From positions 18,010,501-18,074,500 of the forward strand of contig LR990046.1 of NCBI GenBank assembly GCA_905147135.1: 64,000 nt of DNA, written 5' to 3'. Source of the DNA: Blastobasis lacticolella. Taxonomy: Eukaryota; Arthropoda; Insecta; Lepidoptera; Blastobasidae. Every line of letters starts with the position of its first letter. Position 1 is the stretch's first letter. Below the pieces are notes generated by a model that ran no database searches, was not told where the DNA came from, and was given only the letters and a program-made list of their open reading frames with translations. The position numbers and the translations under genes were made by a program. Positions 17,316-30,111 of the stretch are shown piece after piece.

Positions 17316-20300
17316 GAAACGAAAGCGGCACTAAACAAAGAGAATGAAGCCGAGGATCCGCTGGAAGTACTCCTGGCACACGTCGGGGCCATGCGCTGCT
17401 ACATGAAGATCTTAATGGGGGCCATGGGGCCTGTGATGATCACCGCAGCATTCATGTACTTCGTCCAGATGTTTATCACGCTAACGCCGGAGAAGCATTG
17501 GTGTTGGGTGCCGGAATTGGGGAGTCTGGATGCCGAGCTCAGGTTAGATGACGTGTCCAGTCTTATACGCATGTTGTAATCCGCGCATAACCAATAAGGG
17601 ACGAAAACCATTTTCTTTCATAAACCCTGTTGCAAGAAAACGGGCACATGGTTAATTTAGTTATCATTCATCTGTCATCAATGTCGTTCACCTGTGCCAT
17701 TGTTTGGCAATGATCCGAATGAAATCGAATTTCTAACGCGTGTAAACGCCCTTTTCAAACGGTCAGGTACGTTAGAAACTCTAGACCTCCTTCATCATGC
17801 TCTAGATATGCATAACCCAGGGTGCACCCCAAAAGTTCCCAGGGGGAGATCGAAGATCTCCAAATTGTCTCGATTGTATGAAAATTGCTTGATTTTTTGC
17901 AAAGGAGAACTACTTATAGATGGCATTTGACCGTCATCTCACGTGGTGGTAGTGCTTGTCCAAGTAAATACGGTTCCGTTCTATTTGCGCGCGCGCAGAT
18001 TATACTTTAGCGCATCAGATTACACTGATGGACACGAATCTTATCTACGACTGAAGAGTATAGTGCGATGGCGAGATCAAAGTTTACAACAAAAAAATTT
18101 TACTAATCTTGTAGCTAACGCGTTAGTAAAGTTCGGAGGGAATCGATGGTTCACCCCAATCAGTTGACTCGTATGACTCGCATGTAACGGCCTCCAGAGC
18201 CGTATTCTCTGGAGGTCGTTACGTGCCCCGCAGTCGATTCAATTTAATAAACGAAAACTGTTGAAAACTAAGTGTGACATTTTTTCAGTTCGTCAATTAT
18301 TCATTTTGCAAACGGTTATGAGAAAACACTCCCTAGTACCCTTCAATCCCGAAACCAGTCATAGACGTGAGGACATGGTGTGCAACTATGAATTATTCCG
18401 CACATAGCACTCTCACAGATCTTTCTGTTTCTTTGGCATTTACCTTATAACAAATTAAATCACAAACTACCTATCACCTTATGAATAAATTTAATTACAA
18501 ATTAATCATCGTATTTTGGTTAAAAGGTAAGTCCTACGGAGAAAAAGAAAATACTAGAAATCGCTATTAAACTATAAACATAATACGTACATAGCTTAAG
18601 TACTTAAATGTCATCCTACTGTACCTATGCGTACAATTTAAATACTTTATTGTTTCTCAAAATACATGTAAAAGCTAACCTACATATTTAGACCTACTAA
18701 CCTGGATGCCTAAGATACAAGTAAATCATATACTTAGTTTAGGTGTCCAAACTATCAATAACTAGAATTAAGTACCTATTGTTATGTGTGCGAGAGTTGT
18801 AAATACTTAGCCTTTATTTTGTACCCATTTATCATAAGTATGTATGTTGCAATTTTTGTTAAATTTTATTTGAATAAATAAATTTATTATTAGTGTTATT
18901 ACATGTCAATTTTCAGACGAAACCTCTCAGCCCCGATGACGGCGACCGGTGAGCGGGACCGATGCTCGGTGTACCAGGCGAATTGGAGCGAGGTGCTGGC
19001 AACACTAAAGCCTCCGCCGGGAAACACGCCGACCAAACCGTGCAGGCAAGGCTGGGAGTTCGAGTTCACGGATGTGCCGTACAAGACTATTGCCACTGAG
19101 GTAATGAATGGGGGAGAGGTGCCGCTATGTATGAAAAACTCTTTTCTGAGTTATGTATCGTATATTAATTGAACACTAACCCATGCTCTTACGGTTAGGG
19201 AAAACATCGTGATGAAACCTGCACATTCAGACGACTGAATTATTGATCATGGTCAAGGCAGACCTCAGTTGAAAGAGCACAACCAGGACATTTACTTCAA
19301 GATGATCACTCGTCATGTCGGTACTATTTATTTATTGAACAGTTTATTCTGCACAATAAATACAAAATTGACATACAGATAACATCACAATAGGTACAGC
19401 TTATATCTATAGAAATATCTTCCAGACGACCAACGGAAGAGAGAGCTGAAAATCCGTGAGTGCATCGGTTAGTGTTCAACTAATGTACCTACCTACATAA
19501 TAAAAAAATCACTGGTACATGGCCGAACTGCGGTACGAACCCGGTACCTCTCCCTTACGAGTCAGGCACCTTAACCACTAGACCACTATTTTTACTGCAA
19601 TGTGGGGCTGCAAAACTGCCAATAATGACCCGGCTATTGACCCAGTTGAGCTGCAATTGCGCTTAAATTACCATTGGATCCAGCCATAGTAAATTACCGG
19701 ACTCGGGGCCCTGGTCTGTTGTGAATAAAGATGTCAATAAAATGTAGGTACCCATTCCTATTCTAACCGTGTGGTGTCCGGCAATGTAGAAAAGCACCCA
19801 CCCCTTACACTCGTGGGTGTCGTACAAAGCGACTAATGTTTTCGAGGCAAAAGATCTAGAGTCTCCCTAGCCTGGAAAATGGGCAGCAGCGTTTTCCATT
19901 GTAATATTTATAACACTGCGATCTCCAACCCGCCTACCAATCGTGGAGATTATGGCAACATCCCCTTTCGTGGGAGAAGCCCTAAGTCTTGCAGTAAACT
20001 GTTATGGGCTGTGATGATAATTATTTATAACATAATGCTTACATCTCTAACATCTCTACATAATGCTTTGTTACAATTTCAGAGGGAATGGGTGTGCGAA
20101 TCGGCCTCGTACGTGCCGACCGCGCAGTCGGCTTTCTTCGTGGGGACTGTCTTCGGAGGACTCATCTTCGGGTCTATGGCCGACCGCTACGGCAGGGTGC
20201 CAGCTTTGGTTGGTTCGTTCAATATTTAATGGCTTTAACCGTTTGTACTGGAGAGTGGCTCTAGTAAGGCTTATGTTCCAGATTACACATTCTGTCGTAA

Positions 20301-23300
20301 ATGTACATGTTTCATCACTATGTTTACCCTCACCGTAAGAGCATCAGTCAATGTTCAACTAATGTAATTGCCTACATAATAAAAAAGTCACTGGTCCATA
20401 GCCGGACTGCGATACGAACCCAGTACCTCTCCTGTACGAGTCGGACATCTTAACCACTAGAACACGAACGAACGACACCCTCCTCTATTTTTACTGCAAT
20501 ATAAGGCTGCAATACTGCCAAGAATGACCCGGCTATGATAAAATATTTTAAATTCAGCGTACGGGTCAGTAATTAATATTACGGCAACAATTGCCAAGGT
20601 TGAAAGGTTAGTATAAACGTGGATAATAAAACAATAATTACTAAAAGTCATCGCGTATATCGCAACCGCGATTCTGAATTCATACAACATAATGATTATG
20701 AATCATACACGCTGAGTGACAGTTACGCCTTGGCCTCGAGTCCGCTAATTAACGAAACGTATAATCGAATTGTAATGAGCAGTTTTCCAATAGGTATCTA
20801 AAGCATTCCTAACCACTCACTAGATGGCGCCCCGACAATTTTGATAATTGATAATCGCTTGAAATAGGTTCTTAGCAAACAGGATATAAACACTGGGTAC
20901 GTTGTATTGGATAATATTGTATTTGTCAATAGTTTTTAACCATTTTAGAGGTTGTAATAATAATAGAACATCGTGCCAACTTCTATAAATATTTCTTTTT
21001 AAACTTCGTTCAACCTTTAACAGTTATGTTTATATTAATAAACATTTTATTTTTAAGTTTAGTATTAATTGGCTGCATGAAATCACTACCACCATCATAC
21101 AGATTATAAATAGATTACGAAAATTGTAGGACCGCCATCTATTGATGCTTTTTGAAACCAACTATCAATACCTACTTAAAAACTCCTCATTGGACCGCAA
21201 TCGAAGCTCAATAGTAATTTGACACTTTTTGTTATTTTGCTACTGTTCCTAATGGCTCGATTGAATTATCGCAGTTCAATGGCAGTTTTACATGTTTTTT
21301 GTATTCTGCTACAATTATAACTGTCGTCGTTGAGCTGCAATTGCGATTCAATTACCATTCGATCTAGCCATAGTAAATTAGCGGACCCTTGGCTCTGGTC
21401 TGTTGTGAATAAAGTTGTAAATAGAATATACCCATTCCTATTCTGGCCGTGTGGTGTCCGGCAGAGTGGAATAGCACCAACCCCTTACACTCGCGGGTGT
21501 CGCTTATGTTTTCGAGACAAAAGATTTAGAGCCTCCATAGGAAAATGGGCAGCAGCGTTTTCCATTGTTATATTTATAACACTGCGATCTCCAACCCGCC
21601 TGCCTGCTTGGTAATAAGATCCCCTTTCGTGGAAGCAGCCCTTAGCCCTGCAGTGGACTGTTATGGGCTGTGATGATGATTCCTATTCTTCCATTCCAGC
21701 ATCGAACATTGTCGCGTGCGTGGGCGGCGTGCTGAGCATATTTACCACGGGCCTCTGGGACTTCGCCATATGCAGGTTCATAGCGGGAACTGCCTTCGAT
21801 AACTGCTACATGCTTCTTTACATTTTAGGTGAGTGTATTGTGAGTCCTTTAACCTTTAACCTACAGTGGGCTGGGCTGATTTTACTTTACTATCGCGTTT
21901 GCATCTAAGTCGCGTATGAAGAAAAAACTTCATTTACGTACCACTAGATGGCGCTATACATTTTTTACATGGCGTTTCTCGTTTGCTGCTCCCACTACAC
22001 ATACCCTACACCGGTGACAGAATTTTTAAAATCGGTTACGAATAAACCAATATTTTCTCTTTATGATATTGGTATTCATAGATTATGCTTGACAATCGGG
22101 TAGATGCCGTAGACTTGTCATCATCATTGCCTTAGCCGCAGAACGCCCACAAGTCGGCACTGACTTCCCTCACCCCTTCCACGCCAATTCGTCCATCTTT
22201 TTTTTATACTACTCTGTGACAAACGAGCAGACAGTCCACCTGATGGTAAGTGGTAACTGTCGCCCATAACATTACAATTCATACATTTAGGTTGCAGGTA
22301 ACAAAAAGCCCGCAGAACCGCAGGTGCGTTCTCACTATGAGGACTAAGATGAAATCCCTCATGCTTGTAATTTCAATCATCTCATGGAGGGTCATCCACT
22401 GCAGCGTGATCACCACACAAGAACCATACCGTCATCGGCCATCAGTTCCGCGAGCTATAGCCTTCCCATTACCACTTCCGTTCGCAGCTCTGAAACATGT
22501 ATCGGTGATGTCAATCCTGCTAATTAGGATAGGTCCACAGGATGGGTCCAGATATGATTGCTTTGAGGTTTTTTATACCAGTAAGGTGGCAAACAAGCTT
22601 ACGGCCCGCCTGATGGTAAGCAGTCACCGCAGCCTATGGACGTTTGCAATACCAGGGGCAGGGGCAACCCACACGTTGCCGATCCCGTAAAAACCTTTTC
22701 ACCCCTTTCTTGAAGGTTATAGCGTCCTTGTCATTGTTTCTATTGTGAGTTGGTCTTCTTGGCTGTCTGTCAAATTTACTTACTTTATTATCCTCGAGCA
22801 ATGTTATCTACCTAAAGCGTTGAGGGAGAATGAGCACAAAGGCCCTCATCCGCCATACAGACTACAGTATAGAACAGCAGTTTCTGGTCTACTTAGGTTC
22901 TACGTACAAACCCGAAGGATATCCGAACCTCATCGAGGACCTCTGTTGCCAATACGGCTGCAGCCTTGGTAAAGGTTTGAGAGGAGGTAGTTGTTAAAGT
23001 ATTCCCTCGATCAGTTCTAGAATACCTGGACTCAAAACACCGCAGCTTTGCTGCCAACCTGACGATAGCAACGTACTTTGGCTCCGGGAGCATGGCGCTG
23101 CCTTGGATGGCAATCTGGATTGCTGATTGGCGGAAACTCCTCCTGATCACTTCTCTGCCGATGTTGATAGTCCTTGCGGCACCTTGGGTGGTACCTGAGA
23201 GCGCTAGGTTAGTGATACTAATTACTTATTTAAGTATTTATTTATTTTTGCCAAACAACAATGTTAAGATCGTTCAGTTTTGTTATCTTAATATACAAAA

Positions 23301-26300
23301 TTATTATGTTGCAAGAAGGCCAAGGTGATTAGTGAAGGGACTTTGCATTTTTTAGGCATGTCATAGGTTAGACAAACAGGCAAGCGGGCCACCTGATGGA
23401 AAGTACTCACCACTGCTGAGACTTCATCTGCTTTCTTTTCTTTTCACGCATCTGGGGTTCTCTATTTTCGTTGCCTGCAACCTAAATGGTTGAATCGTAG
23501 ATGTTATGGGCGACAGTTTTCGCTTACTATCAGGCGTCTGCTTGTTTGTTACTGCGTAAAAGAGATGGCTATATGCGTTACCTACCACTGTATTAAGAAT
23601 AAATCAGTTTACAAAACTAAATCTTTTCATATGCCCCGTTATTGGGAAAAGCCGTGGGAAAAGTCATAAACTTACCTAGGAGACGAACACAAACGAACTA
23701 TCAAATGCAACCAAAACTGAATGTGCACTTGTGTGCATTAGAGATGTAACTTGGAACTATCCTGGTACATCAAACTTTTTGGAGTGGGTAAATCTAAACT
23801 TGCTATTATTTTTCCAGGTGGTTGGTGTCACGAGGCCGTGTGAACAAAGCCCTGAATGTATTGAAGAAGTTTGAGCGCATAGACGGCTTCAAAATACCGC
23901 AAAAGGCTATCGACGATTTTGTTGTAAGTGTAGAGTTAGCGGACATGCCTCGTCAACGCCGACCACGTCTCGCAGCCATAGAGCACCACATACCTAATGC
24001 TCTTAACATAATGTTTGAAACTATCGCGGTTATTATCACACATTTTAAGGGTCGCGTGACTATGATGCATGCAACTGCGTCGAAATATCGGGCTACTCGT
24101 TAACAAAGGTACGCGGTAGGGAACCCGGTACATACCTTTAAAATTATACTCTTGTTTGAAAACAAAAGCTTAATCGGGATCTAGGGTCGCTACAGATGAC
24201 TGATGTGAGCTACCGACATTTGGCCCAAGCTGCTAAGATTTGCGGAATTGACAATGTTATGTGGTTCATGAGGGTTCACTGTCCACATACTACATGACGC
24301 TGTCATGTGGTTTATGGACGGACAGTCTTATCGAGTCGATAGACTTAACTCCCCCTTACACATTGTTCGCCCAGTATTCGGCGACGCATACAGCATTTGG
24401 ACTGGTCTCGAACAATTCCTCCATTGTGCAAGTATTAGGACACGCCGAGCATGAGACGAGGTGGTTCAGGGTTTACGGAGATGCGCCACAGTCACAGGGA
24501 GAATTTTGCCTCTTGAGAAGATTCTGTTTGCATCTTGTGTTTGCAACTCACCTGGATCCGCAGCGTATTAAGCGCCTTCCAGGTAGGCCACGGAAGTTTG
24601 TTTCTGGGTGGACGGACAGTGAACCAGTTAAATATCATCGACAATAATTTCGTGAACTGTGTTCATACCAAAACTAACTTTATTATATATTATATTATAG
24701 TTTCAATTTATTTGTGCAGTTCATTCTGATTTTTCTGATATTTTTTCATAGCTAGTTGTGTGCTGACTATACATATTAGAAAATTGTGGACCGCTTATCT
24801 TTGCCGCCGACATCTGTACATTACATAACTAACGTCACAGGAATCATCACAAACCATTGAAGAGAGCAACGAAAGCCTATCAGCGCTGTTCAGGTCACCG
24901 CTACTCCGCAAGATGATGGTCTACATCGCGCTGCTCTCGGTCTGCTGCTCGGTCACCATAGACGGCATCATCAGGATGTCCACGAATCTTGGAGAAGACT
25001 TCTTCGTCGTCTTCACCTTGACTTCCGCATCGGAGATCCCCTCCATCATCATTCTGGTGATGCTGATTGACAGGTGAATGCTTTACTTGCGAGTATTTCC
25101 TAGATAGAGGCTTTTTCGGTGATATATAGGTACTTACATAAGTTATACACTAACTGATGTGTAAGGTAACCTGCACATTCAGGCGACCATAATCCAATCT
25201 GGTCAGCTTCGCCTGTGGACAGGGTCACGGAGGTCAGATGCCAGTCGCTCTACTGTAATTACCTGATGCGCCAAATCCTGGATCACGATAGAGTATACCT
25301 AATCCGGTCTAATATATATATACCTAATTCTCTCATATGTACATATGAGAGAATTTTACGTTTAGAGACCACATATTATGCGGCATATGACGATGATGTC
25401 ATTCAGCCATGATTTGACGACCTGAGTGGTTCAGTTGGTTTACATGCTGATCTGCCACGCAGAGATCTCGGATTCTATTCCCGGCCGAGCATAAATTGTT
25501 AAGAAGAATTTTAATTTCTGTTCGAGTCTGGGTGTACTATGTGTAAAAAGACCGCTAGCATTAATTGAAACCTCATATTGTATCAACTTTCCTCAAGAAA
25601 CATACCCGCGGAAATGACTTAATAATTTCGCTACCTAAAATAAATAATTAATTGCGACGCGCAATGTACAGCGTCCGGCGCACGCCTCTCACTCGCCCAC
25701 GTGACTCGGTAGTTAAGCGCACGTGTGGCCGGGCAGCCTGCATGCTTTACATTTCGTGCTTTTACTTAAAGTGCGTTTATTTCAACTTAAATTTGAACTT
25801 TGGGTGTCTAAATTAATAGTATAGTAAGTATGTATTAAAAAACTGTGTGAGTTTGTCCAAGCATATTTATTTATTCTTTATTTAACTATCTCGTAGGTAT
25901 AATGGCAACTACTTTATTTGTTGTAGAATTGGGCGAAGATCTATCGCCGTTTGGTCGGCTGCCGCTGCTGGAGTGTTAATAGTAATTGGCGCTTTTTTGC
26001 CCAAAGGTAAGTAAGAAATATTAATTATTAGTAAAAATTAAAGTCGCTTTCCCTATGTATCTATGTACACTTAGATCTTTTAAACTACTCAACGGATTTT
26101 AATGAGGATTTCAACAATAAATAAAGTGATTCAAGATAAAGGTTTATAAGCATTAAAAGATAAAGGTTAATAAGCAAAAAATAAAGAGTAGGTAGTGTTA
26201 ACGTAGGTGTACGCGAACGAAGTCGCGTCGTTTCACTAGTATAATATAAACAATGCCAAGGACGCCTTAACCTCAAAGCAATCTTATCTGGACTCTTCAG

Positions 26301-29300
26301 CTAGTCGCTATCGGACACTCGGACGATGTAAAACTAGACGTAATCGACCTCTATACTTGGTAGCGAACTAGACGATTTAGGGCACTAGACCTTGACAGCC
26401 TAAAGTCATTATCGTAGCGGGTTTTCAGGGAAACAATAACAAATTACTAATTCGACTGGCACGGACAGGTGGATGGACGCTGAGCGACGGTGGCCGAGTG
26501 GTTAAGTATCCGACTCGTAAGCGAGAGGTACCGGGTTCGAATCCTGCTGCGGCCATGTACCAATGACTCTTTTCTGAATTATGTACATTAGTTGAATTTT
26601 AACCGATGCTCTAACGGAGCTCTTTCATTACGAACTGCAAATTCAGGCAACTGAATTTGTAACCATGATCAATGTCATCAGGTTCCCCTGGTAACAGGGT
26701 CACGGTGGCCAGATGGTAGTTGCTTCACTGTAATTACCTGATCGCCAAATCCTGGATCATGGTCAAGGCGGACCCCAGGCTCTCGTACTCGAGAGCACAA
26801 CCGGGACTTTAACGCCAAGATGATTTGACAGGTGGAGATGGTGGTGGATGGTGGTGAAGGTGGGTTGGAAGTGGCACCAGACAGAGTAGAATATAACATT
26901 TTTATTATCGGAGGCTAAGACTCATTTTGGGTCGTTGCGGCGACATGGTAAGTAGTAATTAGACCGGATGACGATGGTAGGGTAGGTATACTTACCCTAT
27001 TTTACCCCTACCTACACTTTTTTCTTTGCGTTTAAACCACCCCTGTATTAAATGACGAAAAAAAAACAAATTCAAATCGGTAAAGCCGTTTTAGACTTAT
27101 ACCGAGACTAACGCACCACAATTGATTTCTATAAGTATGTACATGACGGATCACGGTCAATAGTATGGAATCATGTGGTCAATAGTACGGACACATGACG
27201 AAGAAAAAGGAAGTAGGAGTGCGCCCTCTGGTGGGGCGTGCTGACAGAGTCTCGACGGCACGACTCGGTCTCGGGCGGAGTGGCGGCCATTCTTGGCGCG
27301 ACCGCCGCAGAGGAGTGACGCGTCTTGAAACTGTCTCCATATTTCGTTTGTTTACGTTTAAAGTTCGTTTATAGAAATTGTTATTTACTATTGAAAATAA
27401 AGTAATTTTAAAATCACCTTTAGAATGTAAATTACCTCAACTGCCTAAAATATAGCATCTCTGTCATAGTTTTTGTAACCAAGACAGTTATCATAGTTGT
27501 TCTTGATGACCGTCTGTCTAATTTGCGCTACGGTTCTTCATTTTTGTTCCCTGCAACTTACATGCATGAATCGTATTTGTTACCGCTTTTGCTACCGCTG
27601 GTTACCGCTTACTATCAGGAGGTCTAAAAAGGCTACATTCAGTGTTTAATATTATAATTCATATTAGAGTGCCACAAGCCTATCTAAGATAGCCTAAACG
27701 GGTGACCAAAACTGGAACTTCGTGACCCCATTTTGAATTATTATGCCTATCCAACAACAGTGACACTGCAGATAAGTTTGTGACAAATTACTGTAAATCG
27801 TAATGTGAAACACTAATGGCCTTTTTAGACCCCCAGGTGTCGCTGCGGAGTATAAAAAACATGCCGCTCGCTGTTCCAGGCACCGCGCTAGTAGCGCTGA
27901 TGATCCTGGCCCGGTTCTTCATCAACATGAACCTGAACGCTATCGTTCAGTGGACCACAGAACTGCTGCCGACAGGCGCGAGAGCATCCGCATCGGGCGC
28001 ACTGCACACCGTTGTGCTCATCGGGGTCATATTATCGCCTTTCATTGTGTACTCCGTAAGTAAGGCATTGTCATTCCTGAAGCCATATAGGCGTCCATCA
28101 TTAAAATAATACAATGGGTTGGGTACTTAAAATTAACAGAAGGAGAAGGAACAGGCACGGCTTTTCTGAAAGTTTGGGTTTCCTCCAAACAAACTTCTAA
28201 TTACTCTTTGTTTTACCCATTCGAGTTAGGGAGGGTCGATCAAGGGTGTGTGTAGTTTTGGCGGTGCAGGGATAAGGTAGCCGCCAATGTTGGCAAGCGA
28301 AGATGGGGAGAAGATGGAAAAGGGTAATTACCCACCTGGCCGGGTGTTGTGACCAGGGGACCAAGGGTCCAACAGTTGATCGTCGGAAGTTGAATATATG
28401 CCGTGGAAGTTGGCACATTTCTCTAGCGCGATGTAGGATTGTTAGCGCCATCTATGTGCGGATGCTTGCCAACCCTGTGTTCGTGTACTCGTAATGTGAG
28501 TATCGTTGAGTCTTCCCTATTGGAGCAGTAGAGCGATAGATGTCGCCACATGGTAAAAGTGTACATTTGGCTCAATTTATTATCATAAATGTTGGCTATC
28601 CACTAAGATAGCCTAGATTGCAAGCGACATGCTAGAGAATCTTCATGAGGCCTAAACACAATAATTATACCTATTCCCCTATGGCACCAGGGACCCGATT
28701 TTTTAACTCGACGCGATTGCTCGCCTGCTTATTCCTGTTTCTTCAGTCCCTAGTAACTTACCACGAGTGTGATAGAGATAGATAGCTAACGCGAGCGCTC
28801 TGTCCACAAATCGGACCCCAGGAAACATACTGACGGTCACGATTCAGCAAGGATATCACTATTTCTAATATTATCAAAAGAGTTTTATCATCATCGCGGC
28901 TTCTGCCAGGGTCTGCTTTCCTGCAATTTTTCGTCCACTCGCAACCTTAATTTGTTCATTCAACCGTAAATCCTCTCACCAACAAAGCGATGTCAAGCCA
29001 TTGTCTTCTAGAAGGCACTATTCCGCCTTTTGATTTAATTTTTTTATTATAAAGAAAATGATATTGATGGAAATTTGTTAGAACATAAGCTAAATCGTTT
29101 TATAGAAGACTTTGGAGCCGACAAAGAAACATTATTGAAACCTAAAGCTAAAACCTAGATCTACGTATATGCCCTCAATATCGCTGCCTCTGGGAAGAGT
29201 TCCCATAAGGCTGGCTGCATTTCCTGCTGAATGGCAAGGCCATATGATATTGTATTTACATCTTGACATTTAATTTGTAATTAACTAATAATTGTAAGCT

Positions 29301-30111
29301 ATAAATTATATTTTATTTATTTCACATTGCACTCATAACGTTGACATTCTAATGTAATCTGGAGAACTTCGTCTGAAATTTGTTTTTTATATCTATACGT
29401 TTGCCGAGGAATGAGCCAGCCGTGGTCACCCGTGCAACCAATTGATAACTTTTTATATGCCAAAAATCTTTTGAGCATCCAGACCCCCCAGCCCTAGAAT
29501 TCTGTCTTTTCTCGCCTTGAAACCCAGTACCTCCGACCCTCAGGAGAAGTTCTGGACGCCACTCCCGCTGCTAACGTTCGGCGGGCTGGCGCTGGTCTCG
29601 AGCGGCATCTGCATGACGCTGCCAGAGACTAAGGGGCTGCCGATGACGCAGACCATCGCTGATGGGGAGCGCCTCATGAACAGCTACTCCATGTGCGGGT
29701 ATGTGAATGGGTTAATATTGTATGGCTTGTGGTTTTACTATGCAGACGAAAGAATGTGAAGTTCTACGCATCATCAGTCCTTCAAGCGCATTGCGATTAT
29801 TTGGGTGGATCTTGATTAGGAACTAGATAGGTACATAGCACGAAAAAGCAGTAAATATCCTAAATATTAAAATGTGTTGTCACGTACCTGTTGTTGAACT
29901 ATCTTTTAGGGATAAGTATCAATTAATAAATCATCAATTGTACAGTTATTTATTTTTTATTGTATTTATTGCGAATACTCAAGGAATGATAAAGACAGCT
30001 GTTATAATTTCAAAACTTACAATGTTTGCTTTTTTTATTTTCAGTAGCGCTGTTTCCGATGTGGAATTACAAGATGTAAAAGAAAAGCGGACGGCCAGAC
30101 TTCTAACGTAA
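17316..30111 (+). CDS. SLC22-like organic cation/anion transporter (MFS), 11 exons, first coding exon not found
   Basis: Exons: 17316-17542, 18917-19100, 20083-20212, 21700-21828, 23021-23207, 23818-23923, 24841-25073, 25927-26006, 27829-28055, 29544-29698, 30045-30111. All borders are AG/GT and every phase agrees (0;2,0,1,1,2,0,2,1,0,2), giving 574 residues and a TAA stop. It is a plasma-membrane carrier of the major facilitator superfamily. Exon 1-2 encodes TM1 and the large extracellular loop with cysteines. Exon 3 carries the MFS signature SMADRYGR. Exons 5-6 join into the family motif PESARWLVSRGR. Exon 10 has the C-terminal LPETKGLPMTQTI. The frame is closed upstream of 17316, so a short 5' exon remains unplaced. 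Substrate cannot be inferred. Introns are 0.5-2 kb and repeat-laden. Confidence 0.9.
17690..18225 (+). other. Intronic segment with two short ORFs ending at a strong hairpin
   Basis: Within the first transporter intron, ORFs of 78 residues (17694-17930) and 74 residues (17943-18167) follow each other. A 16-bp stem with a 7-nt loop lies just past them (18184-18222, one G-T wobble, extendable outward by a few pairs). Neither ORF product is recognised. It may be a remnant of a foreign insertion; the ORFs could also be chance. Confidence 0.35.
19130..19580. repeat. tRNA-derived SINE fragments (family A)
   Basis: A tail piece on + (about 19130-19330) and a head on - (about 19450-19580), in which the tRNA B box reads as the complement of GGGTTCG. 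Related intact copies lie at 26483, 39530 and 61486. Confidence 0.65.
19600..20025 (+). repeat. Lepidopteran interspersed repeat (family C), copy 1
   Basis: Contains CCGTGTGGTGTCCGGCAATG and CCATTGTAATATTTATAACACTGCG. The same landmarks recur at 21335-21675 and, reversed, at 46167-46440. It ends about 60 nt before a transporter exon. Confidence 0.7.
20340..20465 (-). repeat. tRNA-derived SINE head (family A), reversed
   Basis: Complement of the A/B box region of family A (the + strand reads CGAACCCAGTACCTCTC then TTAACCACTAGA). Confidence 0.65.
20772..21200. mobile_element. MITE with AATGAGGAGTTTT-type ends, copy 1
   Basis: The left end (AATGAGCAGTTTTCCAATAGG, GATGGCGCC) is the complement of the right end (GACCGCCATCTATTGATGC through AAACTCCTCATTGG). 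A shorter relative is at 45892-46028. Confidence 0.75.
21335..21675 (+). repeat. Lepidopteran interspersed repeat (family C), copy 2
   Basis: Same GTGTGGTGTCCGG and TTTATAACACTGCGATCTCC landmarks as copy 1. It ends about 25 nt before the fourth transporter exon. Confidence 0.7.
22200..22640. repeat. Interspersed repeat (family D) pieces
   Basis: Contains GTCCACCTGATGGTAAGTGG and, later, GCCCGCCTGATGGTAAGCAG. Related pieces occur at 23346-23545, 33406-33750, 35820-35945, 37085-37180 and 42585-42650. Confidence 0.55.
25425..25580 (+). repeat. tRNA-derived SINE (family B)
   Basis: The head resembles a tRNA with A box near GTGGTTCAGTTGG; the following ATTCTATTCCCGGCCG is a decayed B box. A conserved body with AATTTCTGTTCGAGTCTGGG follows. 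Other copies are at 60388-60580 (+), 34560-34805 (-) and 38690-38935 (-). Confidence 0.7.
26060..26245 (+). mobile_element. Decayed Helitron fragment
   Basis: Starts with an ACTACTCAACGGATTTTA-type leader and ends GCGAACGAAGTCGCGTCGTT then CACTAG/T, like the 12-kb and 14-kb copies. It sits in a transporter intron. Confidence 0.55.
26483..26830 (+). repeat. tRNA-Ser-like SINE (family A), nearly complete
   Basis: The head has GGTGGCCGAGTGGTTAAG (A box) and GGTACCGGGTTCGAATCC (B box), as in a serine-type tRNA. The body contains TGACTCTTTTCTGAATTATG and a later GTAATTACCTGAT stretch. Copies at 39530 and 61486 match along most of the length. Confidence 0.8.
27619..27834. mobile_element. MITE with GGGGTCTAAAAAGG-type ends, directly abutting a transporter exon
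   Basis: The left end (AGGTCTAAAAAGGCTACATT) and the right end (AATGGCCTTTTTAGACCCC) are complementary. A related element fills 38577-39031. Its right end contains the splice acceptor and first bases of the exon at 27829. Confidence 0.8.

Noticed and set aside
24261..24647. 128-residue ORF in a transporter intron
   Set aside because: No domain recognised, and the transporter frame joins the exons on either side without it.
26483..26560. Serine-type tRNA gene
   Set aside because: Has both polymerase III boxes but lacks a proper acceptor stem and continues into a repeated body; copies elsewhere show it is a SINE head. The same holds at 39530, 60388 and 61486.
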